Shown: positions 7,997-15,905, counted from the first letter of the stretch. The stretch: DNA of 32,309 nt from Cytobacillus firmus NBRC 15306 (GCF_001591465.1 NZ_BCUY01000046.1:1-32309); one strand, 5' to 3'. Program-made: numbers and translations. Notes: a model not told the origin generated them from the sequence alone.

Positions 7997-8848
7997 TTGA
8001 AGAAGAAAATGATTTCGGTTATTGGTGCGGCAGTTATTGGGCTAAATGCGTTTGGAGGAGGTGCGGCGCTGGCAAAAGACATGCATAAGGACATTGTAAA
8101 TGTGTCACATCGCGGGGCTTCTGCTTATGCACCTGAGCATACAATCGCTGCATATGACATGGGCGAGAAAATGCATGGGGATTATATTGAAGTGGATTTG
8201 CAGATGACAAAGGATGGGCACCTTATTGCGATGCATGATGTGACGCTTGACCGGACGACAGATGGAACAGGATCTGTAAAGGATCATACTTTAAAAGAAA
8301 TTAAGCAGCTTGATGCTGGCAGCTGGTTTAACGAAAAGTACCCTTATGCAGCAAAAGCGGAATACGAAGGATTAAAGGTGCCGACACTTGAAGAGGTTTT
8401 CAAGAAATTTGGAAAAAACAACAGCTACTACATTGAAACAAAATCACCGGATGTTTATCCTGGCATGGAAAAAGAACTGCTTCGTCTGGTTGAAAAGTAT
8501 AATATTAAAAAAAATAAACTGCTGGTACAATCATTCAGCCCTCAAAGTCTTAAAGTGATGAATGAATTGGACCCCTCTATTAAACTCGTCCAATTAATCT
8601 CGTATAAAGCGAACGCAGAAATAACTGATGAAGAGATAATCGAAATAAAGCAGTACGCGATGGGCATTGGTCCTAATCATACGTATTTAAATGAGGATTA
8701 TGTACAAAAGGTTGTGAACAGCGGACTTGAACTGCATCCGTATACTGTCAATGACAAGGAAAGAATGAAGCAGCTGATTAATTGGGGAGTAACCGGCATG
8801 TTCACAAACCATCCGGATTTGCTTCATGATGTGAAAAAAGGGCAATAA
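7997..8848 (+). CDS. glpQ: secreted glycerophosphodiester phosphodiesterase
   Basis: This 283-residue enzyme of the GDPD TIM-barrel family hydrolyses glycerophosphodiesters to glycerol-3-phosphate and an alcohol. Residues 1-26 form a Sec signal peptide (KKK, then a hydrophobic core ending GGAALA), so it is exported. Catalytic motifs are HRGAS (H38-R39), APEHT, YIEVDLQMTKDG (the metal-binding Glu and Asp) and MHDVTLDRTTDGTG (the second catalytic His). HPYTVND and FTNHPD close the barrel. The start is TTG at 7997 behind AGGGGACGGAG; ATG 8009 would still leave a signal peptide. A terminator follows immediately and the gene is monocistronic. Secretion suggests scavenging of phospholipid or teichoic-acid degradation products. 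Confidence 0.88.
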   Translation: MKKKMISVIGAAVIGLNAFGGGAALAKDMHKDIVNVSHRGASAYAPEHTIAAYDMGEKMHGDYIEVDLQMTKDGHLIAMHDVTLDRTTDGTGSVKDHTLKEIKQLDAGSWFNEKYPYAAKAEYEGLKVPTLEEVFKKFGKNNSYYIETKSPDVYPGMEKELLRLVEKYNIKKNKLLVQSFSPQSLKVMNELDPSIKLVQLISYKANAEITDEEIIEIKQYAMGIGPNHTYLNEDYVQKVVNSGLELHPYTVNDKERMKQLINWGVTGMFTNHPDLLHDVKKGQ

Positions 8849-8853
8849 TTAGA

Positions 8854-8888
8854 AGAACTCTGGGAATCTTTTCCGGAGTTCTTTTTGT
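8854..8888 (+). terminator. intrinsic terminator of glpQ
   Basis: AGAACTC pairs with GAGTTCT around a short loop that includes TGG/CCG, and is followed by TTTTTGTATTT. Confidence 0.8.
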
Positions 8889-8931
8889 ATTTAAACCAAC
8901 ACCGCCATAGTGAAAAATTGCTAAAAAGGGC

Positions 8932-8960
8932 TTGAACATGTTATTTCAAAGTGATATGAT
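8932..8960 (+). promoter_or_regulatory. sigma-A promoter of the OFA transporter leader
   Basis: TTGAAC (8932-8937), a 17-bp spacer and TATGAT (8955-8960). The predicted start near 8967 gives a roughly 250-nt untranslated leader before the transporter gene. Confidence 0.75.
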
Positions 8961-8966
8961 TTTTAA

Positions 8967-9149
8967 TAGTTCAAAAATCTGTCACATTTTGATTTGAGAT
9001 AGCGAACCTGTCGTCGGTTAAAATGTCATCAGATTCTATGAAGATTAACAGTTGGTCCTTTAAGCAGCGAATCCTGCTTGATACTAACCGTCAATCCTGC
9101 TTCGGCATACCCGAGTTTGGGCATGCGGGAGAGATTGGCGGTTTTTTTA
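8967..9149 (+). promoter_or_regulatory. attenuator / candidate riboswitch, leader A
   Basis: The long untranslated leader ends in an intrinsic terminator (AACCGTCAATC, 9086-9096, with GATTGGCGGTT, 9133-9143, then a T run) about 65 bp before the transporter start. Upstream is a long imperfect stem (AATCTGTCACATTTT, 8976-8990, with AAAATGTCATCAGATT, 9020-9035) enclosing an AACC/GGTT hairpin. It is followed by a small hairpin AAGCAG-CGAATC-CTGCTT (9062-9079) and ACTAACCG, which runs into the terminator arm. The strand GTCGGTTA (9013-9020) could pair with TAACCGTC and act as an antiterminator. The same small hairpin plus ACTAACCG recurs in leader B. I cannot match it to a riboswitch class I know. 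Confidence 0.6.
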
Positions 9150-9214
9150 TTTCAAGGAACAATCCTGTAACCGCTTTAAAAAGCAGTGTACGAGCATTAT
9201 GAGGGGGAAAGATA

Positions 9215-10477
9215 GTGAAAAAGACAAAAAATCGGTGGCTGATTGCCGCCTCGGCCGTAGGGATTCATATCTCCATCGGTTCGGTTTACGCCTGGAGCAA
9301 CTTTACCAATCCATTGATTGAGCAGTTTGGCTGGTCATCAAAGGAAGTACAGCTGACCTTCAGTTTGGCGATTCTATTTCTGGGATTGTCAGCAGCATTT
9401 CTTGGCCACTTTGTTGAGAAGCATGGCCCAAAAAAGGCTGGTCTTCTGGCAGCAGGATTCTTCGGGGCCGGCATGCTAGGAGCCGGATTAGCAGTAAATA
9501 TGGGTTCATTGCCATTTTTGTACATAACCTATGGCGTTCTTGGGGGAATTGGATTAGGGGTAGGCTATATTGCACCGGTATCCACACTGGTAAAATGGTT
9601 CCCGGACCGCCGCGGATTTGCAACAGGCCTTGCCATCATGGGATTTGGCTTTGCTGCAGCGGTAGCAAGCCCGGTCATGGATGGACTGATTAAATCTGTC
9701 GGTACAGCTAACACGTTCTTTATTTTAGGTGCAGCATACTTGATCATTATGACATTATCATCTTTATATTTAGAAAAGCCGCCAGAAGGCTGGGCACCTG
9801 AAGGCATGAAGGAAAAAGCTGCAGCCGGAAAAATCAAAATTAAACAGGATTTGGCACAGTTAACGGCGAATGAAGCAGTAAAGACAACCCGATTCTATTA
9901 TTTATGGTTCATGCTGTTCATTAATGTAACGTGCGGAATTGCGATTTTGTCAGCTGCAAAGCCGCTGGCACAGGAAAGCATAGGCATGACAACGGCAGAA
10001 GCAGCCACGCTTGTCGGAGTGCTTGGCATCTTTAATGGACTTGGCCGACTGGCGTGGGCATCCATTTCCGATTATATTGGCCGCCCTAACACGTATACGA
10101 TTTTCTTCGTGTCACAGATCGCCCTATTCCTTTTGCTGCCGATCACAAAAGAAGCGATTCTTTTCCAGATTATGCTGGCCATTGTGTACACCATGTATGG
10201 CGGAGGATTCTCATCCATCCCGGCATTTATCGGCGACGTTTTTGGAACAAAGCAGCTTGGTGCCATTCACGGCTACATCCTTACAGCATGGGCAGCAGCT
10301 GGTCTTGCAGGCCCAATGTTTGCAGCATGGATGAAGGATTCAACAGGAAGCTATGCTTCAAGTCTGACTAGCTTTGCCGGTCTTTTTGTGGTGGCACTCA
10401 TTGTGTCAATCTTAATCCGTTTTGATATGAAAAAATTGCGCAGGCAAAATGAAGCAAATGAGCGTATGGCAAGTTAA
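9215..10477 (+). CDS. OFA-family MFS transporter (oxalate/formate antiporter type)
   Basis: This 420-residue major facilitator protein has 12 predicted helices. The N-terminus (RWLIAASAVGIHISIGSVYAWSNF) and the central YGVLGGIGLGVGYIAPVSTLVKWFPDRRGFATG are hallmarks of the oxalate:formate antiporter (OFA) family; GPKKAG and ISDYIGRPN are the MFS cytoplasmic loop motifs. Substrates of Bacillus members are mostly unproven, so formate, oxalate or another small monocarboxylate is an inference. It is supported by the FdhF-type oxidoreductase gene directly downstream. The start is GTG at 9215 with GAGGGGG 8 nt upstream. Expression is probably gated by leader A, and the only terminator after it is the one in leader B. 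Confidence 0.85.
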   Translation: MKKTKNRWLIAASAVGIHISIGSVYAWSNFTNPLIEQFGWSSKEVQLTFSLAILFLGLSAAFLGHFVEKHGPKKAGLLAAGFFGAGMLGAGLAVNMGSLPFLYITYGVLGGIGLGVGYIAPVSTLVKWFPDRRGFATGLAIMGFGFAAAVASPVMDGLIKSVGTANTFFILGAAYLIIMTLSSLYLEKPPEGWAPEGMKEKAAAGKIKIKQDLAQLTANEAVKTTRFYYLWFMLFINVTCGIAILSAAKPLAQESIGMTTAEAATLVGVLGIFNGLGRLAWASISDYIGRPNTYTIFFVSQIALFLLLPITKEAILFQIMLAIVYTMYGGGFSSIPAFIGDVFGTKQLGAIHGYILTAWAAAGLAGPMFAAWMKDSTGSYASSLTSFAGLFVVALIVSILIRFDMKKLRRQNEANERMAS

Positions 10478-10489
10478 ATTTTAATAAAA

Positions 10490-10621
10490 CACAGCATGGA
10501 AAAGCATTGAGCCCCGCTTCCGCTTTTCTTATGGTATGGCACTTGGCAGCGACCCTGCTAAAGACTAACCGCCGCAGAAATCAGCATCTAGATGCAGAGG
10601 CTTTTTGCGGTGGTTTTTTTC
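10490..10621 (+). promoter_or_regulatory. attenuator / candidate riboswitch, leader B
   Basis: This region between the transporter stop and the oxidoreductase gene contains a GAAAAGC...GCTTTTC stem (about 10499-10528). It is followed by the small hairpin GGCAG-CGACC-CTGCT (10545-10559) and ACTAACCG, then a terminator (AACCGCCGCA, 10567-10576, with TGCGGTGGTT, 10606-10615, and a T run). Hairpin sequence, spacer and the ACTAACCG entry into the terminator match leader A, while the terminator stem has compensating changes. No separate promoter is obvious, so it may act as an intra-operon attenuator. Confidence 0.6.
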
Positions 10622-10726
10622 GGGCAAATTTTTTCCATTTTGCCCATATACAATAATAAACGCTATTTGAACATTGGAAATTAAGAGATTCAAGATCTCT
10701 ATTAAATAGAAGAAGGAGTGTTTCAG

Positions 10727-13090
10727 ATGGGAAAAACAAAACATCCAGGACCTCAGAATAAAAAGGCCATGCCGGATCCAAAGCATTGGGTGAGTCCGAT
10801 TCCGTTCGGGCTTGGCAAAATAAAGCCAAAACATATGAGGGATACAGCAAAAATCCTGTGGGAAAACAAAGATAATATTGGGTATGCCACAAATATTTTA
10901 ACAAAAGGTGTCTGTGACGGCTGTGCGCTTGGCGTTTCCGGCCTTTATGACCAGACGCTTAAGGGTCCGCATGTTTGTACAACACGTTTAAATGTCCTTC
11001 GTTTAAACACAGCCGGTGCGATTAAACCGGACATTTTGCATGCTGATATTGATGAGCTGCGCAAATATGACAGCACGGAGCTTCGAAAGCTCGGCCGCAT
11101 TCCATATCCGATGATCCGCAGAAAAGGCGAGCGCAAATTCTCCCGGATCACTTGGGATGATGCCATGAACATGATTGCTGAGAAAATGAAGGTGCTCGAT
11201 CCGAAGCAGTATGCGTTCTACCTGACGAGCCGCGGAATTACGAATGAATCGTATTATGTGGCCGGCAAGGTTGCCCGCTTCCTGGGAACGAATCACATCG
11301 ATAATGCGAGCCGCATTTGCCATTCGCCTTCTAAAACTGCGTTAAAGCGTTCCATTGGAGTAGGGGCTTCCACAGCCAACTACCTTGACTGGATCGGAAC
11401 GGATGTCCTGTTATTCTGGGGAAGCGTGGCATCCAACAGCTCGCCAGTATCATCCAAATACATGCTTGAAGCGAAGAAGAACGGCACGAAAATTATCGTC
11501 GTCAATCCATATAAAGAGCCGGCTATGGACAAATACTGGATTCCGTCAAACCCGGAATCTGCTTTATTCGGCACCAAAATCGCAGATGATTTTTATCAGG
11601 TAAATATCGGCGGAGACATTGCCTTTATGCATGGCATCATGAAGCACTGGTTTGACATGGAGAAAGCGGAGCGGGGTTCTGCCATCAACCATAAATTTGT
11701 GAATGAGCATGTTAATGGCTACGAGGATTTGAAAAAGAAAGTGAAAGAGCAGTCATGGGAGGACATTATTAAATCTTCCGGTGTAACGAAAGAGCGGATT
11801 ATTGAGCTTGCCGAACTGCTTGCAAAGAGTAAAAATGCTGTCTATGCCTGGGCTCTTGGTTTGACCATGCATTCCTTTGCGACAGACAATATCTCTCAGG
11901 TTGCGAACCTTGCGCTGCTTCGCGGCCATCTCGGCCGAAAGCATAATGGTTTGATGCCATTCCGCGGCCACTCATCAGTACAGGGAAGCGGTGAAATGGG
12001 TGCAGATCCATTCGTATTGCCTGGCGGAGACTTTTACGGCGACAACTTTACCCGCATTCAAAACCTTTGGGGCTTTGAGCTTCAAAAATGGCAGGGCGAT
12101 ATTGTCGGGGTGACACTTGAAAATATCCTGCTTCCTGAAGACCATGAACGGAAAATCAAGCTTTACTATCTATCAGGCGGTAACTTCCTTGAGACAATGC
12201 CGGATCCTGATTTTATCGAAAAAGCTCTTTCTGAACTGGATATCCGCGTTCACCAGGATATTATTTTAAATACATCTACCCTGGTTGATGCAAAAGAAGC
12301 GGTCATCGTGCTGCCTGCTAAAACAAGGTACGAGCAGGAGGGCGGCGGCACCTCCACTTCAACTGAAAGAATGGTGTACTTCAGTCCTGAAATTGAAGGA
12401 AATAAAAACAAAATTGAAGAGGCACGCGAAGAGTGGAAAATTTATATCGATCTGGCGAAACGCGTAAAGCCTGAAACTGCCCATCTTATTGATTTTAAAG
12501 ATGCACAGGAAATCAGGGATGAAATTGCAGTGGCGAACCCGAATTATGATGGCATCCAGCACTTGAAAAAAGCTGGGGATGTCTTCCAATGGGGCGGAGC
12601 ATGGCTATGCGAGGACGGCATCTGCCCGACTCCGGATGGAAAAGGCACACTTATTACCGTCGATATTCCCGACCTTGGCAAAAAAGAAGGCCAGTTCATC
12701 GTCACATCACGCCGCGGTAAGCAGTTCAATTCCATGGTCTACAAAGAAGTGGACCCGCTGAATGGTGCAGGGCGATACGATGTATTAATGAACGCAGAAG
12801 ATGGAAAAGACTTAAGCATTGCAGAAGGTGAAGGCATCGTCTTGTACAACGGATTCGGAGTCTTCCAGGGAAGAGCCAAATTCGTCGACATCGCCCGCGG
12901 CAACGTCGAAATCCACTTCCCGGAAGGAAACTTCCTGCTGCCAAGAGGCCGCTACGAAAAATTCGCGGGTATCCCTGACTACAACATCACGGTTACCCTC
13001 GAAAAAGCGGACCGCTACAATGCCCGCAAAGACGTGGAATATAACGAAAAACACATCGCTGAAGATGAAATTGATGCACCAGCATTGTGA
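10727..13090 (+). CDS. FdhF/YdeP-type molybdopterin oxidoreductase
   Basis: This cytoplasmic protein of 787 residues belongs to the molybdopterin-dependent formate dehydrogenase-like (FdhF/YdeP) family. An N-terminal CDGC pair (C63, C66) and C84 could contribute to an iron-sulfur site. ASRICHSPS places C198 where E. coli FdhF has its selenocysteine Mo ligand followed by HGPS. LFWGSVASNS and IVVNPYKEP are typical cofactor-binding strands, and the C-terminal roughly 120 residues contain the molybdopterin dinucleotide-binding beta barrel (SRRGKQFNSM). The frame opens at GTG 10718, but that lies in the ribosome binding site AAGGAG (10713-10718), so ATG 10727 is the start. The transporter next door suggests formate-like metabolism; true formate dehydrogenase activity is unproven, and YdeP homologues have other roles. 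Confidence 0.85.
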   Translation: MGKTKHPGPQNKKAMPDPKHWVSPIPFGLGKIKPKHMRDTAKILWENKDNIGYATNILTKGVCDGCALGVSGLYDQTLKGPHVCTTRLNVLRLNTAGAIKPDILHADIDELRKYDSTELRKLGRIPYPMIRRKGERKFSRITWDDAMNMIAEKMKVLDPKQYAFYLTSRGITNESYYVAGKVARFLGTNHIDNASRICHSPSKTALKRSIGVGASTANYLDWIGTDVLLFWGSVASNSSPVSSKYMLEAKKNGTKIIVVNPYKEPAMDKYWIPSNPESALFGTKIADDFYQVNIGGDIAFMHGIMKHWFDMEKAERGSAINHKFVNEHVNGYEDLKKKVKEQSWEDIIKSSGVTKERIIELAELLAKSKNAVYAWALGLTMHSFATDNISQVANLALLRGHLGRKHNGLMPFRGHSSVQGSGEMGADPFVLPGGDFYGDNFTRIQNLWGFELQKWQGDIVGVTLENILLPEDHERKIKLYYLSGGNFLETMPDPDFIEKALSELDIRVHQDIILNTSTLVDAKEAVIVLPAKTRYEQEGGGTSTSTERMVYFSPEIEGNKNKIEEAREEWKIYIDLAKRVKPETAHLIDFKDAQEIRDEIAVANPNYDGIQHLKKAGDVFQWGGAWLCEDGICPTPDGKGTLITVDIPDLGKKEGQFIVTSRRGKQFNSMVYKEVDPLNGAGRYDVLMNAEDGKDLSIAEGEGIVLYNGFGVFQGRAKFVDIARGNVEIHFPEGNFLLPRGRYEKFAGIPDYNITVTLEKADRYNARKDVEYNEKHIAEDEIDAPAL

Positions 13091-13183
13091 GATTCACTGA
13101 ATAAGATAATGGGGAGGGAGGCGCCTGGAAGTTTACATCTTTCTATTACGTAATATGTAACATTTAATAGTTTACAAGAATAC

Positions 13184-13219
13184 AAAAAAAAGACCGACAG
13201 CCAGTTAAGGCTATCGGTT
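13184..13219 (-). terminator. terminator of the coiled-coil protein gene
   Basis: Read leftward, ACCGATAGCC pairs with GGCTGTCGGT and is followed by CTTTTTTTT. The TAG stop of the gene (13211-13213) lies inside the hairpin. The preceding oxidoreductase transcript could also end here. Confidence 0.75.
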
Positions 13220-13432
13220 GAATTGAATATTTTTATCCAGCATTTGCTGCATAAGGTCGAGCTCTTTTTCTTTGAGTCTGAGTTCTCTTTCTTTTAGTTG
13301 GAGCTCGTCGGCTTTCAGGCTATTGGCACGGTGCATCTCGATGCGCACCTCGTTAAGATTTTGGTTAAGTTCAGGTACGTCGCTTTCGAAGAATTTACGA
13401 CCCATTACGGTTTGAAAGAATTCTGACATCAT
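13211..13432 (-). CDS. small coiled-coil protein of unknown function
   Basis: This protein of 72-73 residues has a hydrophobic N-terminus (SEFFQTVMGRKFFES) and a long heptad-like, highly charged helix (LKADELQLKERELRLKEKEL) predicted to form a coiled coil. I do not recognise the family. Two adjacent ATGs exist; AAGGAGG gives 7-nt spacing to the second (13429), which is likelier than the first. It has its own terminator and lies between the oxidoreductase and a candidate small RNA on the other strand. Confidence 0.65.
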   Translation of the reverse strand: MMSEFFQTVMGRKFFESDVPELNQNLNEVRIEMHRANSLKADELQLKERELRLKEKELDLMQQMLDKNIQFNR

Positions 13433-13532
13433 GATTCCTCCTTGAGCTTATTGTCATCGGTTTTACCGGGATGCACCTTGTGCAGCCTCATTTTCCGTGA
13501 ACTCTTTGCCGCATGTCGTATGCAGCGCGTGC

Positions 13533-13561
13533 TTGAAGGCGTGTACACCCTATGCTATAAT
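13533..13561 (+). promoter_or_regulatory. sigma-A promoter of a candidate small RNA
   Basis: TTGAAG (13533-13538), exactly 17 bp, then TATAAT (13556-13561). No protein-coding frame with a ribosome binding site follows before the terminator at 13690. Confidence 0.65.
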
Positions 13562-13567
13562 CGAGTC

Positions 13568-13690
13568 ACAGTTGGCAGTAACGTAATACCATGTTCGCAG
13601 TTGGTACATCGTCGCATAGATCCTTGGTGTAGGTTCCCCGACGTGTTCCATGATGATGGAGTCCACTCTCTTATAAGAGTGGCTTTTTTT
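13568..13690 (+). ncRNA. candidate small RNA (~120 nt)
   Basis: A well-spaced promoter is followed about 95 nt later by an intrinsic terminator (CCACTCTC, 13663-13670, with GAGAGTGG counterpart at 13676-13683 in the form AAGAGTGG, then seven T). The stretch between holds internal repeats (CAGTTGG at two places) and no supported reading frame. It lies on the strand opposite to, and upstream of, the coiled-coil gene. Function unknown; it could also be the leader of nothing, that is, a decayed transcription unit. Confidence 0.45.
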
Positions 13691-13700
13691 GTGCGCACGA

Positions 13701-13729
13701 AAAAAAGACCACTCTGATGAGTGGTCTTT
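13701..13729 (-). terminator. terminator of the lipoprotein gene
   Basis: Read leftward, AAAGACCACTC pairs with GAGTGGTCTTT over a 4-nt loop and is followed by a T run. It ends the lipoprotein transcript. Its stem shares the CCACTC/GAGTGG core with the opposed terminator at 13663-13690. Confidence 0.85.
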
Positions 13730-13753
13730 AGATTAAAACGCGTTTTAACGCTT

Positions 13754-14278
13754 TTATTTGTCAAGAACGGTCACAACGGTGGTTCCTAGCAATGAATCAT
13801 CTGCATACGTATTTAGCTTCCATTTCCCAGTTCGATTAGGGGTTATGTTTTTTTCAAACTTCACCACATTTTGTGAATCGGGTATAAAACTACTTTCTTC
13901 GCTGGATAATTCGGTTATCTCACTTTCGCCAAGAAGGATTTCTTCTCCTTTAGCTTTCTCGTTAATCCCTTTTATCGTTACCTGTTTTCCAATCATTTCG
14001 TCCTTTTTGCCAGGTTCAATCCACATATACCAAACATGGTGCCCCTCTTGATCTATCCTGAACGTATCTGGAATAACGCCATACTGTCCGACTTCACCAT
14101 AGAAAGAGGTGGAGCCGTCGTTTGTTTGAATCGATTCTGGCGTTGTATCGGCCCAGGTTCTTAATTCTTCGGTCGTGTTGTGGCTGTCATTTTCTTCGGA
14201 AACGTCGTCCTCTTGTTGATTGGAGCAACCGGCCATAAAACACAGGAATAGAACGCTTAAAAACAATAGTTTTTTCAT
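13754..14278 (-). CDS. putative lipoprotein of unknown function
   Basis: This 174-residue protein has a lipoprotein signal peptide: KK, a hydrophobic core LLFLSVLFLCFM and the lipobox MAGC with C18 as the lipidated residue, followed by the usual Ser/Asn/Gln-rich acidic linker. The mature part (about residues 45-174) is predicted beta-rich and resembles a small extracellular beta-sandwich, with KKDEMIGKQVTIKGINEKAKGE suggesting an OB-like strand pattern. I cannot name the family. It is anchored on the outer face of the membrane, monocistronic, and preceded by AAGGAGAAT at suitable spacing. Confidence 0.75.
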   Translation of the reverse strand: MKKLLFLSVLFLCFMAGCSNQQEDDVSEENDSHNTTEELRTWADTTPESIQTNDGSTSFYGEVGQYGVIPDTFRIDQEGHHVWYMWIEPGKKDEMIGKQVTIKGINEKAKGEEILLGESEITELSSEESSFIPDSQNVVKFEKNITPNRTGKWKLNTYADDSLLGTTVVTVLDK

Positions 14279-14473
14279 AGTATTCTCCTTAACTGTAAAA
14301 TATTGAAAGTTCCTTAAAGTATAGCGAAAATAAATCTACCAGTAAATAGTAGTTCCAAAAACTGAGAAAATATTAAAATATTTGGAAAAAAATACAAAAT
14401 ATCTGGAGTTTTTTGGGATTGATGGTAATATTATGTTTGTGCGATCTATTAAATTTTAGAGGAGGAACATGAA

Positions 14474-14746
14474 ATGAAGAAATTGGTAACAACTACTCTT
14501 GCGCTAGGACTGGCCTTTACGGCTTTAGGTTCGGCAAGCGCAGCAACACCCGCACCATTAGATGGCTCGGCTAACAGCAAAGAGGGCATTTCCATCATGA
14601 ACGTCCAAAAACCTATGACGCAGTATAAATATTATTTAAAATCGGAATACAACTCAGGCGCTCTGCCTAAAAGCATTAGTTATAGCGATGGCTCTGGCTA
14701 CTATGGCATATTAAAGCAGAAGAGTATTTCCACTTGGGGAACGTAA
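14474..14746 (+). CDS. small secreted protein of unknown function
   Basis: This 90-residue protein has a Sec signal peptide (MKKLVTTTLALGLAFTALGS, cleavage after ASA near residue 23), so the mature product is about 67 residues. The C-terminal half, YYLKSEYNSGALPKSISYSD followed by GSGYYGILK, resembles the repeated Tyr/Gly beta-hairpin motif (P-x-S-I-x-Y-x-D-G) found in several short Bacillus exoproteins. The family is not identified. The ribosome binding site GGAGGA is well placed. It may be a truncated relative of a longer protein, since the motif usually continues. Confidence 0.65.
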   Translation: MKKLVTTTLALGLAFTALGSASAATPAPLDGSANSKEGISIMNVQKPMTQYKYYLKSEYNSGALPKSISYSDGSGYYGILKQKSISTWGT

Positions 14747-14837
14747 ACCTGTGTCTCACTAAATCGGTGGCTATGGGCGGGCTTGTTCAGGATCAGACTT
14801 TAAAAACGATATTTTCTGAAAAGGAGGCACGGAATAA

Positions 14838-15140
14838 ATGAATAATTTTTTGAAGAATTTAATGGGAATGGGAGGAATGTCTGATCAGGTAATTGCAACG
14901 GATTTTTTAATCTCCGCGAAAGCAGGCATCCGGAATATTGCATTTGCCCTTACAGAGAGTGGTTCACCAGAAGTAAGGGAACTTCTAAGGGAGCAGTTAA
15001 GAATTGCGGTAGAAACTCATGAAAAAATAATAAATTATATGATCAGCAGGGGAACCTATTATCCGCATAATTTGAAAAAACAGCTGGAAACGGATATGAA
15101 AATTACTGAAACCGCATTGAAGCTAAGTGAAAAGAGTTAA
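14838..15140 (+). CDS. CotF-family spore coat protein
   Basis: This 100-residue protein is of the coat-F domain family. The segment DQVIATDFLISAKAGIRNIA and the following LTESGSPEVRELLREQL-HEKIINYMISRGTYYPHN form the two-helix, ferritin-like core typical of CotF proteins, which are deposited in the spore coat. The Gly/Met-rich N-terminus (MGMGGM) is seen in short paralogues. AAAAGGAGG lies 12 nt before the ATG. No sporulation promoter could be identified with certainty, although family members are usually made in the mother cell. Confidence 0.85.
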   Translation: MNNFLKNLMGMGGMSDQVIATDFLISAKAGIRNIAFALTESGSPEVRELLREQLRIAVETHEKIINYMISRGTYYPHNLKKQLETDMKITETALKLSEKS

Positions 15141-15244
15141 TAGGTCTAGACAGGAAAAAACTTCTATTGAATCCTCGTGTTAATTATATTATTATAATAA
15201 AACAAGCTGCATTGTACGTAATCATACTAAAGTTTTAACCTTTA

Positions 15245-15440
15245 AGCTGAAATAGGGAGTTTAACATCGGAACAGGAATGACAAGCCTCTGTCTATAAGA
15301 CAAGGAGGACAGGCAGGAATGTTTCTGCGAACACCCATTTTTGAGGAGTGGTGGTTTAAAACTTTCTTATCACAGTTACGGCAAAAGCGGCTACATACTT
15401 ATGTTATCAAACCAGTTTCCAATCGGAGGCTGGTTTTTTT
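15245..15440 (+). ncRNA. structured region ending in a terminator, candidate small RNA
   Basis: About 200 nt without a reading frame contain several strong local hairpins: CCTC-TGTC-TATAA-GACA-GGAGG (15286-15306) and GCAG-GAATGTTT-CTGC (15313-15328). It ends in an intrinsic terminator, AAACCAGTTTCC (15409-15420) with GGAGGCTGGTTT (15425-15436). An AT-rich TATAAT-like block precedes it near 15190-15205, without a clear -35. It may be a riboswitch-like leader of the 25-residue peptide at 15489 or an independent RNA. I cannot assign it to a known family. Confidence 0.4.
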
Positions 15441-15488
15441 ACATATTTCAATTATAATTACTCTGTAACTAAAGCATCAGGAGGAAAA

Positions 15489-15566
15489 ATGAAAAAACTG
15501 CTTAAAATTATTTTATGGATCATCTTGCTATTAGGAATAGCTTTTTTGCTCTTTGAAGTAATTTAA
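15489..15566 (+). CDS. 25-residue membrane microprotein
   Basis: This short frame encodes a single transmembrane helix: MKKLLKIILWIILLLGIAFL then LFEVI. A strong AGGAGG (15479-15484) lies 4 nt before the ATG. Positive-inside residues at the N-terminus predict an N-in orientation. It sits downstream of a structured RNA region and converges on the YqhV-like gene. Function unknown; the length is typical of small membrane regulators. Confidence 0.5.
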   Translation: MKKLLKIILWIILLLGIAFLLFEVI

Positions 15567-15569
15567 GCT

Positions 15570-15845
15570 CTATCTCCCTTTTATCCCATAAAGAATGCAG
15601 CCAACCCCGCAAAGCACCCATAAGATCTTGCTTAGTGAAACTTTATCAGCCATTCCGGTCAATCCGATGACTGTTGTCAAGAGAAGCACAGGCGGTCCAA
15701 TAAGGGCCAGTGAACTATTCACAATCAATGCTTTTTCGATATCATTCATTTTTAAGATTAATAGTGCAACAAAAATTTCAATGCTTCCGGAAATAAGGCG
15801 CAGAATGGCCATACCGAGAATCGCTTTATCAAGAAAAAGAAACAT
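15570..15845 (-). CDS. yqhV: YqhV-like membrane protein (DUF2619)
   Basis: This 91-residue protein has three predicted helices. LGMAILRLISGSIEIFVALL, then LKMNDIEKALIVNSSLALIGP and LSKILWVLCGVG, follows the order seen in B. subtilis YqhV, including the ND-KA-VNS-LA-GP core. YqhV lies near the spoIIIA region in B. subtilis, and its role is not known to me. The longer frame reaching 15905 lacks a ribosome binding site, while ATG at 15845 has AGGAGGTA, so I use that start. It is isolated here from the spoIIIA genes, so it may be a paralogue. Confidence 0.75.
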   Translation of the reverse strand: MFLFLDKAILGMAILRLISGSIEIFVALLILKMNDIEKALIVNSSLALIGPPVLLLTTVIGLTGMADKVSLSKILWVLCGVGCILYGIKGR

Positions 15846-15905
15846 TATGTACCTCCTAAACCTTCTTGTCGTCATTATATGAGAGCTGACCGAAATGAAG
15901 GACAA

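Noticed and set aside
9062-9149. ZTP (pfl) or THF riboswitch in leader A
   Set aside because: The formate-related context made these attractive, but the conserved core sequences of those classes are not present in either leader.
9360-9837. Minus-strand frames inside the OFA transporter
   Set aside because: They are shadows of the real coding strand with no ribosome binding sites or family resemblance.
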